Origin: Methanobacteriota archaeon
GTDB taxonomy: Archaea; Thermoplasmatota; Thermoplasmata; RBG-16-68-12
Direction of reading: 5' to 3'
Assembly (NCBI GenBank): GCA_005879015.1
Contig: VBMC01000088.1
Span: 1 to 10,613, forward strand
DNA: 10,613 nt
Of this stretch, positions 5,775-10,613 are shown in pieces. Numbering within the stretch: position 1 is the stretch's first letter; every line of letters begins with the position of its first letter. Made by a program: the position numbers and the translations under genes. The notes under the pieces were generated by a model. That model worked only from the letters and a program-made list of their open reading frames with translations. It was not told the DNA's origin and searched no databases.

Positions 5775-6999
5775 AGAAAATCCGGCTCCGCGGCGCGATG
5801 TTCCCCCGCGCGTGGGCCCCCGGGCCAAGGAAGGACTCTTCCCCGACGATCGTACCCGCGTCGATCGACGCATTGATGCCCACCTTCACGTCGTCCCCCA
5901 TGATCACGCCAAGCTTCCGCAGTCCGGTGTCGACCTCGACCCCGCGGAACACGACCTTCACGGGCGCCTCGTCGAGTCGGAGGTTCGCCACCTTCGTGCC
6001 CGCGCCGAGGTTGCATCGCTCGCCGAGGATACTGTCGCCCACGTAGTTCTGATGGGGCACGTGGGCGGAGGCCATCAAGATCGAATTCTTTACCTCGCAG
6101 GCGTTCCCGACTTTCGCCTTGGGGCCGATGGACGTCGCCGGCCGGATGTAACAGTTCGGTCCGATCTCCGCTTCAGCTCCGATGATCGTCGGGCCCTCGA
6201 TGTACGAGCCGCGCCGGACGGTCGCACCCTCCTCCACGAGGACTTCGCCAACCAGTGTCGCGCCGGGATCCACCTGGCCGTGCGTCGCACCCTTCAAGGG
6301 AGCCAACAGGGCCGCATTGGCCCGCAGGAGATCCCACGGTCGCCCCACGTCGATCCATTCCGTCGGAAGACGGAATCCATAGACGTCGCGCTTCGCCATC
6401 AGGAGACGGATCGTGTCCGTGATCTCGAATTCGCCCCGGGGCGATTTCGGGGTCGCGTCGATGAGGGGGAAGACGTCTTCGTCGAACACGTAGATGCCCG
6501 CATTGATCAGGTGCGATTTCGGCTTTCGCGGCTTTTCCTCGAGGGACGAAACCTTCCCGTCCTTCATTTCCACCACACCGAACGCACTTGGATCCGGGAC
6601 CTCCGCCAAGGCCATGACCGGCCCGCGCACCTTCCCATGGAACGCGAGCAGCTCCGAAAGAGCCTGCCCCGACACGACCACATCGCCATTCACGCTGAGG
6701 AAAGGGCCTTCCACGTGCGAGCGCATGCATCCGATCGCATGGGCCGTCCCGAGGCGTTCGTTTTGTTCCTCGTATGCGATGGAGAGATCCAAGGCCGCCC
6801 CGTCCCCGAACCGTTCCCGGATCCGATGCCCTTGCCATCCGATCAGGATGGCGAGGTCCCTGATCCCCGCCGCGCGCAACGCCTCGAGGCTGTGTCGCAG
6901 AAACGGCTTGCCGGCCACCGGTAGAAGCGGTTTCGGAAGATTCGCCGTGAGGGGCCGCATCCGCGTGCCCTCACCGGCCGCGAGGACTACGGCCTTCAT
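5773..6999 (-). CDS. glmU: Bifunctional sugar-1-phosphate nucleotidyltransferase/acetyltransferase, archaeal GlmU type
   Basis: The product is 408 residues, matching archaeal GlmU-like proteins (about 400). The N-terminal nucleotidyltransferase domain (1 to about 228) has AAGEGTRMRPLT (7-18), PKP (22-24), GTAHAI (84-89), NGD (104-106), EEKP (154-157), NAG (166-168) and WIDVGRPWDL (215-224). The rest is a left-handed beta-helix with hexapeptide repeats, including VGDSILGERCNLGAGT (320-335), typical of the acetyltransferase half. In the archaeal pathway GlcN-1-P is acetylated and coupled to UTP to give UDP-GlcNAc; dTDP-glucose-type activity is an alternative, since related archaeal enzymes are broad in substrate. 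The ATG overlaps the glmM stop (ATGA). An AGAGG lies 9 nt upstream. Its neighbours, a phosphosugar mutase before and a glycosyltransferase after, fit UDP-GlcNAc supply. Confidence 0.92.
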   Translation of the reverse strand: MKAVVLAAGEGTRMRPLTANLPKPLLPVAGKPFLRHSLEALRAAGIRDLAILIGWQGHRIRERFGDGAALDLSIAYEEQNERLGTAHAIGCMRSHVEGPFLSVNGDVVVSGQALSELLAFHGKVRGPVMALAEVPDPSAFGVVEMKDGKVSSLEEKPRKPKSHLINAGIYVFDEDVFPLIDATPKSPRGEFEITDTIRLLMAKRDVYGFRLPTEWIDVGRPWDLLRANAALLAPLKGATHGQVDPGATLVGEVLVEEGATVRRGSYIEGPTIIGAEAEIGPNCYIRPATSIGPKAKVGNACEVKNSILMASAHVPHQNYVGDSILGERCNLGAGTKVANLRLDEAPVKVVFRGVEVDTGLRKLGVIMGDDVKVGINASIDAGTIVGEESFLGPGAHARGNIAPRSRIF

Positions 7000-8300
7000 G
7001 CGGCTGCGCCTCTGGCGCTCGATAGGACCGTGGAATATATCTCCTTTGCTCTAGCCTCGTTTCGCGACTCCGCCAACACGCGGATTTTTGGCTCCGTCCC
7101 GGAGAAACGGACGAGTGCCCAACCGTCTTCGAATTCGAGTCGCCACCCATCGACGGTGCTCAAATCCGCGGAGAGACCTCGGAGCGATGTGTCGAGCCGC
7201 GACTCCACCTTCCCTCGTTCTTCGATGGAGTACGCGACTGCACCCCGGATCACGGGGTAGCGCGGAATCTCCCCGACGAGTTCGTCGAGGGGACGTTCGG
7301 CCACCATGGAGACGAGGCGCGCAGCCGCGTAGACTCCGTCGGGACACAGCGTCGCCTTCGGGAAAATCCAGGTCCCGGAGGGTTCTCCGCCGAAGTCCGC
7401 GTTGCGTCGTTTGATCTCTGCCGCGACGTAGACGTCTCCGACCCGGGTCCGCCAGATCTTCGCTTTCGGGAGAAGGTCCTCGAGGACCATCGATGCGTCC
7501 ACCGGGACGACGAGTCCCGTCCGGACCTCCTGACGCGCGAATAGGGCCAACAGCAGGTCGCCTCCGACGAACGTTCCCTCGCGATCGACCGCGACCATCC
7601 GGTCCCCGTCTCCATCGTGGGCGATCCCGAGATCCGCTCGACACGCGCGAACCGTCGCCCGTAGGGCGGCGAGGTTTTCCTCGGTCGGCTCAGGCTCCCG
7701 GCCGGGAAAATGGCCGTCCGGCTGTGCGTTGATCGCGATCACATCGCATCCCACCTTCCGGAGGAGCAAGGGGGTGATCGTGCACGTGGCCCCGCAAGCG
7801 CAGTCGACGACCACGCGAACCCTCGATGCGCCCACGTCTTTCAGAATCGCCTCCATGTGTGCGGCAATCAGGTCGGGGTTGGACGACTCCGCGCCAATCC
7901 GATTCCAGGAAGGCACTGGGAAGCTCGAGCGGTCGAGGGCGTCCTCGATCTCCCGTTGTTGGTCCTCGTCGAAGGCCATCCCATCCGGATTCCAGAGCTT
8001 GATCCCGTTGTACGGAGCCGGATTGTGCGAGGCCGTGATCATGACACCGCACGCGTAATTTCCGGCTCCGCGGGCGAGGGTCGGTGTGGAGACGAGACCC
8101 GCCTCGATGGCGTCCGAGCCGCTTGACAGGACACCGGCGCTCAATGCGGCATCGAGCATGGACCCCGTGAGACGGGGATCCCTGCCAATGAGTGTGTCTC
8201 CATAGAGATCCCCAATCACCATGCCCACGTTGAGCGCGAGCTCCGGTGTCACATCCACATTCCCTAGACCCCGGATGCCGGACGAACCGAAGCGTGGCAC
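6996..8300 (-). CDS. glmM: Phosphoglucosamine mutase / phosphohexomutase, archaeal GlmM type
   Basis: The product is 434 residues from GTG. All four alpha-D-phosphohexomutase signatures are present: TASHNP (89-94, phospho-Ser91), DGDGDR (229-234, Mg2+ ligands), GGEPSG (304-309, sugar specificity) and RFSGTEPKIRV (398-408, phosphate binding). GEPSG and the neighbouring glmU-like gene favour glucosamine-6-P to glucosamine-1-P; phosphomannomutase/phosphoglucomutase activity is possible. The frame opens at TTG 8360, but that codon lies only a few bp after the TATA-like element, so it cannot be on the transcript. GTG at 8300 gives the family-like start MPRFGSSGIRG; TTG at 8306 is an alternative, with AGGGA 5 nt upstream. 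The gene is first in the minus-strand operon and overlaps glmU by ATGA. Confidence 0.93.
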   Translation of the reverse strand: MPRFGSSGIRGLGNVDVTPELALNVGMVIGDLYGDTLIGRDPRLTGSMLDAALSAGVLSSGSDAIEAGLVSTPTLARGAGNYACGVMITASHNPAPYNGIKLWNPDGMAFDEDQQREIEDALDRSSFPVPSWNRIGAESSNPDLIAAHMEAILKDVGASRVRVVVDCACGATCTITPLLLRKVGCDVIAINAQPDGHFPGREPEPTEENLAALRATVRACRADLGIAHDGDGDRMVAVDREGTFVGGDLLLALFARQEVRTGLVVPVDASMVLEDLLPKAKIWRTRVGDVYVAAEIKRRNADFGGEPSGTWIFPKATLCPDGVYAAARLVSMVAERPLDELVGEIPRYPVIRGAVAYSIEERGKVESRLDTSLRGLSADLSTVDGWRLEFEDGWALVRFSGTEPKIRVLAESRNEARAKEIYSTVLSSARGAAA

Positions 8301-8358
8301 GATCAAGCATATCCCTTCGCGATAGAAGGCTTCTGCGAGGGCCGCGTCCCAAAACAAC

Positions 8359-8368
8359 AATTATATAG
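8359..8368 (-). promoter_or_regulatory. TATA-like element of the glmM-glmU-glycosyltransferase operon
   Basis: Read on the minus strand, CTATATAATT (8368-8359) is a strong archaeal TATA box. It predicts transcription start near 8338-8340 and a leader of about 38 nt before GTG at 8300. This rules out the upstream TTG at 8360 as a start codon. Confidence 0.65.
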
Positions 8369-8374
8369 CGACCC

Positions 8375-8383
8375 TCATATACA
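8375..8383 (+). promoter_or_regulatory. TATA-like element of the small unknown gene
   Basis: CATATACAT on the plus strand predicts transcription start near 8405, about 28 nt before the ATG at 8433. It lies only about 15 bp from the opposing glmM TATA box, so the two core promoters are back to back and could compete or be controlled together. Confidence 0.5.
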
Positions 8384-8432
8384 TCCGCGCACGGCTCGTT
8401 GTGGGGCCGCGTCCGGAGGGATCGGATTGGTC

Positions 8433-8648
8433 ATGGAACCCGTGAGCATCGAGGCCGCGATCGAGAAGGCGAAGAAGAAAGGACTTCGGCCTGGCCGCGT
8501 CAAGGGCACGGACGGCATTCAATTTACAAAAGGGCGCAACAATCGGATCGAGGTGATTAGCTGGGAGGAATTCCGGAGCACGCTCTCGGACCGGCAGCTC
8601 GAGGTCTTCGATTCCAATGGCTTCATGAAAATCATGAAGAAACGATAG
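8433..8648 (+). CDS. Small basic protein of unknown function
   Basis: This encodes 71 residues beginning MEPVSIEAAIEKAKKKGL, rich in Lys and Arg, with a predicted N-terminal amphipathic helix (about 5-18), a GRVKG...IQFTKG beta-like stretch and ISWEEFRSTL before a C-terminal helix ending KIMKKR. There is no signal peptide, membrane segment, Cys cluster or recognised motif. Coding is supported by its own TATA-like element and by GGAGG at 8415-8419. Two starts compete: ATG 8433 (13 nt after GGAGG) and in-frame TTG 8427 (7 nt after it, adding two residues). The acidic/basic balance resembles small archaeal nucleic-acid- or ribosome-associated proteins, but no function can be claimed. It is divergent from glmM and precedes tRNA-Leu. 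Confidence 0.7.
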   Translation: MEPVSIEAAIEKAKKKGLRPGRVKGTDGIQFTKGRNNRIEVISWEEFRSTLSDRQLEVFDSNGFMKIMKKR

Positions 8649-8779
8649 TCTTGAATCGCAGGCAAGGGCGGGCCGATCCGTTCGAGGAATGGATCGCGGA
8701 TCGACAGAGCGACTTCCCAGGGAGACGCCCGCACCGGAAGATTATTACGAACTAACGAATTCGCAGCCGCCTGCGACGT
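8649..8779. other. Spacer before tRNA-Leu
   Basis: No gene is visible. ATTATTACG around 8738-8746 is an AT-rich stretch about 38 bp upstream of the tRNA and could be its TATA element, giving a short 5' leader removed by RNase P. The rest shows no clear signal. Confidence 0.35.
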
Positions 8780-8864
8780 GCGTGGGTTGCCAAGCTTGGT
8801 CAAAGGCGCAGGGCTCAGGATCCTGTCCCGTAGGGGTTCGCAGGTTCAAATCCTGCCCCACGCA
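8780..8864 (+). tRNA. tRNA-Leu, anticodon CAG
   Basis: The 85-nt sequence folds as a class II tRNA. The acceptor stem GCGTGGG/CCCACGC is perfect with discriminator A at 8864. The D arm has GCC/GGC and the GG pair of the D loop. The anticodon stem CAGGG/TCCTG closes a 7-nt loop CTCAGGA with anticodon CAG, reading CUG Leu codons. A long variable arm with CCC-GTA-GGG follows, as expected for Leu. The T arm is GCAGG-TTCAAAT-CCTGC. The 3' CCA is not encoded and there is no intron. The ATTCTTTC just after the gene is a plausible weak T-rich termination region. Confidence 0.97.
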
Positions 8865-9200
8865 TTCTTTCAGATCGGTTGACCATCAAGAGCGCCGCAA
8901 ATCGATTCCACCGTGGTCTCGATCATTCTTCCGTCGTCTCCCCTCGGCCGCTGGCGCTTCTCCCCGGACCCCAAGTCGGCCGTCAATCCATGTACGAAGA
9001 TAGGCATTCCATCGGAACTCTTCCGGTTAGAGGCCACTCCCGAATCGAAAGCATCCAACGCACCTTTGTGTACAGCCATCTTATGGATCCCATGAAGGGA
9101 ATGACTCGGGCGGACGACATCCGTCCGCCGCGACGTTTACGTTATGGCTATACTTTTGAGAGATTCGTCCTTTGATATACAAAGCGCGAACTGTACACGT
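8865..9200. other. Gene-poor stretch after tRNA-Leu
   Basis: These 336 bp hold no convincing gene. Two short frames exist (minus 8870-9079, 69 codons; plus 8879-9175, 98 codons from TTG), but neither has a ribosome binding site, a recognisable domain or the strong third-position GC bias of the neighbouring genes. A perfect 8-bp inverted repeat with a 5-nt loop (GGCGGACG/CGTCCGCC, 9109-9129) is present and could fold in RNA of either strand. The right end (from 9174) is the promoter of the next gene. Confidence 0.5.
9174..9181 (+). promoter_or_regulatory. TATA-like element of the aminotransferase gene
   Basis: GATATACA on the plus strand predicts transcription start near 9202-9205. The downstream gene would then have a leader of about 160 nt if the TTG at 9362 is used, or about 40 nt if GTG at 9242 is used. 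Confidence 0.55.
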
Positions 9201-9209
9201 AACCTATTC

Positions 9210-9227
9210 ATAGGCTCCGGAGCCTAT
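9210..9227 (+). promoter_or_regulatory. 18-bp perfect palindrome, operator-like
   Basis: ATAGGCTCCGGAGCCTAT is a perfect palindrome just downstream of the predicted transcription start, where a bound dimeric repressor would block RNA polymerase. It is flanked by a direct repeat CCTATTCA (9203-9210 and 9223-9230). No T-run follows, which argues against a simple terminator. Confidence 0.5.
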
Positions 9228-9237
9228 TCAGGAATGT

Positions 9238-9361
9238 CCGGGTGAAGGACGTTCACCGGGCCGATCGAGGCGACTCCGCGCCTCGGCACATCCTCCCCCA
9301 AGGGGCCCGGGGTCCCGAAGTCGGCCCTGCGCCGGCCTCGTTTTCGCCTGGAGGTGATCCA
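9238..9361 (+). promoter_or_regulatory. Structured leader of the aminotransferase gene
   Basis: Hairpins that can be read by eye: GGTGAA-GGACG-TTCACC (9241-9257, extendable to 9238-9260 with one mismatch) and CGAGGCG-N6-CGCCTCG (9266-9285). A run of C- and G-rich blocks (9294-9313) can also pair. It ends with the ribosome binding site GGAGGTGATC (9350-9359). No known riboswitch class is recognised. If translation starts at GTG 9242 instead, most of this would be coding. Confidence 0.4.
9350..9359 (+). promoter_or_regulatory. Full-length Shine-Dalgarno deciding a TTG start
   Basis: GGAGGTGATC is a complete match to the 16S rRNA 3' end. The GGAGG core ends 7 nt before TTG at 9362. No ATG or GTG in frame lies at a suitable distance, so TTG is the best start. 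Confidence 0.7.
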
Positions 9362-10613
9362 TTGCCGTCCCAGAAGTTCAGCCGGAAGTACATCACGCGG
9401 CACAAGAAGAGCGCCCAGCTCTGGCGCCGGGCGGCGAGGCTCACCCCGGGAGGCGTCGAGAGCAACATCCGCTACTTCCGACCGCACCCGTTTCTCGCGG
9501 ACTACGGGGACGGCGGCTACATCTACGACGTCGACGGAAACAAAATCCTCGACTTCATGATGGGCTTCGGCGCCCTGCTCCTCGGACACAACAACCGCGA
9601 CATCGCCCTCGAGGTGATCAAGCAGCTCGAATCCGGGTCCATGCTCGGGGTCACGAGCGAGCTCTTCATCGACTACTTGGCGGCCGTCCAGAAGGCCGTG
9701 CCGTCGATGCGGAAGATGCGGCTGTGCAACAGCGGGACCGAGGCCACGATGCATGCGATCCGCACCGCGCGGGCCTACTCGGGACGCGAGAAGATCGCGA
9801 AGGCCGAGGGCGCGTACCACGGCGCCCACGACTACGTGCTCCAGAGCCTCGACATGGACGCCCGCATGGCGCGCAACAACGGATACAAGCCGGTCCCGTA
9901 TGGACGCGGGATCCCGAAGGCCGTCTCGGACACGGTCATTATCTACCCATACAACGACATCGAAGGGACCGCAGCCATCCTCGAAGAAAACGAAGACGAG
10001 GTCGGCGCCCTGATCGTGGAACCCGTGCTCTGCGGCCCGGGCGTGATCGTCCCGAAGGGGAACTACCTGAAGCGTCTCCGCCAGCTCACGCGAAAACGTC
10101 ACATCGTCCTCATCTTCGACGAGGTCCTCACGGGCTTCCGACTAGCGTACGGGGGCGCGCAGGAATACTACGACGTCCGCCCGGACATGACGACCTTCGG
10201 GAAAATCGCGGGAGGCGGATTCCAACTCGCGGGATTCGGAGGCGAGTCGCAAATCATGGAGACCCTCGAACCGGGCCGGGGGTGGCGGAACGCGACCTTC
10301 CATGCGGGCACTTACAATGGACACCCGATCGGGGTCGCGGCAGGGCTGAAGGCGGTCCAGATCCTCGGTGAACATCCCGAATACTACGACCACGTGAACC
10401 GGCTTGGCCGGCAGTTGTTCAGCGGCCTGCAAGACCTTGCGGACGATCGGCGCATCCCGGCCTGGGTCGAACATGTCGGATCGATCGGCAACGTGTACTT
10501 CACGACGAAGGACGAGATTCGGAACTTCCGGGATACCCTCAGCGCGAACACACGGCGCTGGTGGAACTGGTTCATCCATTGTCTCGGGAACAACGTCTTG
10601 TTCGGGATCCCGA
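9362..10613 (+). CDS. Class III PLP-dependent aminotransferase, glutamate-1-semialdehyde aminomutase (HemL)-like, cut by the window edge
   Basis: The frame is open from TTG 9362 to the window end (417 residues, no stop), so the C-terminus is missing. Order of motifs: LTPGGVESNIR (27-37), YIYDVDGNKILDFMMGFGALLLGH (53-76), the phosphate-cup SGTEATMHAIRTARA (124-138), AYHG (151-154), FDEVLTGFR (252-260, Asp253 to the PLP ring), FGKIAGGGF (279-287, Schiff-base Lys281) and GTYNGHP (316-322). These place it in the HemL-like branch of class III aminotransferases. True HemL has GGVNSPVR and a SWGPMILGH-type block; here both differ, so another amino-group transfer is likely. It could still be HemL, which makes 5-aminolevulinate for tetrapyrroles. 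The N-terminus alternative is GTG 9242, which would add 40 low-complexity, non-family residues. No neighbouring heme gene is visible. Confidence 0.88.
   Translation, partial: MPSQKFSRKYITRHKKSAQLWRRAARLTPGGVESNIRYFRPHPFLADYGDGGYIYDVDGNKILDFMMGFGALLLGHNNRDIALEVIKQLESGSMLGVTSELFIDYLAAVQKAVPSMRKMRLCNSGTEATMHAIRTARAYSGREKIAKAEGAYHGAHDYVLQSLDMDARMARNNGYKPVPYGRGIPKAVSDTVIIYPYNDIEGTAAILEENEDEVGALIVEPVLCGPGVIVPKGNYLKRLRQLTRKRHIVLIFDEVLTGFRLAYGGAQEYYDVRPDMTTFGKIAGGGFQLAGFGGESQIMETLEPGRGWRNATFHAGTYNGHPIGVAAGLKAVQILGEHPEYYDHVNRLGRQLFSGLQDLADDRRIPAWVEHVGSIGNVYFTTKDEIRNFRDTLSANTRRWWNWFIHCLGNNVLFGIP

Noticed and set aside
5548..6924. Plus-strand open frame of 458 codons across glmU and the glycosyltransferase
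   Set aside because: Antisense shadow of two clearly recognised genes; Arg/His/Asp-rich with no domain.
8301..8360. Upstream TTG start (8360) for glmM
   Set aside because: It lies next to the TATA-like element at 8368-8359, so it would be upstream of the transcript; the extra residues are not family-like.
8870..9079. Minus-strand frame of 69 codons after tRNA-Leu
   Set aside because: No ribosome binding site or recognisable domain, and third-position base use unlike the real genes. It could be a remnant but cannot be supported as a gene.
9242..9361. GTG 9242 as start of the aminotransferase
   Set aside because: It would add 40 low-complexity residues unlike the family and ignore the complete Shine-Dalgarno before TTG 9362. 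It is kept as an alternative only.
9224..10102. Minus-strand open frame of 292 codons opposite the aminotransferase
   Set aside because: The plus strand encodes a full set of class III aminotransferase motifs; the antisense product has no recognisable feature.
1..10613. CRISPR arrays, insertion sequences, toxin-antitoxin or defence systems
   Set aside because: No regularly spaced repeats, transposase or nuclease motifs, or matching gene pairs were seen on either strand.

Overview
The window looks like chromosomal DNA of a GC-rich archaeon, most likely a member of the Thermoplasmatota or a related euryarchaeal lineage. The support is a group II chaperonin (thermosome), a free-standing JAMM/MPN+ peptidase, an archaeal-type fused GlmU, AT-rich TATA-like elements about 25 bp upstream of inferred starts, one apparently leaderless gene, and a tRNA-Leu without an encoded CCA end. 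The lineage is an inference; no taxonomic marker gene is present. Protein-coding density is high. Long antisense open frames occur throughout and are GC-driven shadows of the real genes.

Layout. (1) 1-2434, minus strand: a heat-shock cluster read thermosome -> Hsp20 -> GrpE. GrpE runs off the left edge, where dnaK would be expected. (2) 2435-2672: a divergent promoter region holding two small dyads, one over the putative thermosome TATA box and one just before the phosphatase start codon. (3) 2673-4624, plus strand: an inositol-monophosphatase-family phosphatase, an NAD kinase overlapping it by ATGA, and 6 nt later a JAMM-domain metallopeptidase. The phosphatase/NAD-kinase pair mirrors the single fused NADP phosphatase/NAD kinase of Methanocaldococcus (MJ0917). 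(4) 4608-8300, minus strand: a sugar-nucleotide operon, glmM-like phosphosugar mutase -> glmU-like nucleotidyltransferase/acetyltransferase -> family 4 glycosyltransferase. Its 3' end overlaps the JAMM gene tail to tail by 17 bp. (5) 8301-8432: back-to-back promoters for glmM and a 71-residue protein of unknown function (8433-8648). (6) 8780-8864: tRNA-Leu(CAG), followed by about 340 bp with no convincing gene. (7) From about 9174: a promoter, an 18-bp perfect palindrome, a leader of about 160 nt rich in hairpins, and a class III (HemL-like) aminotransferase that runs off the right edge.

How the genes work together. The left cluster provides protein-folding capacity by three routes: ATP-driven chaperonin, holdase, and nucleotide exchange for DnaK. 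The middle plus-strand operon probably sets the NAD/NADP balance. The minus-strand operon makes an activated amino sugar (probably UDP-GlcNAc) and supplies a transferase that could use it for glycans or glycolipids. I see no mobile element, CRISPR array or obviously novel multi-gene system. The most interesting points are the split phosphatase/NAD-kinase pair with a JAMM peptidase, the co-transcribed chaperone set, and the operator-like palindrome with structured leader before the aminotransferase.
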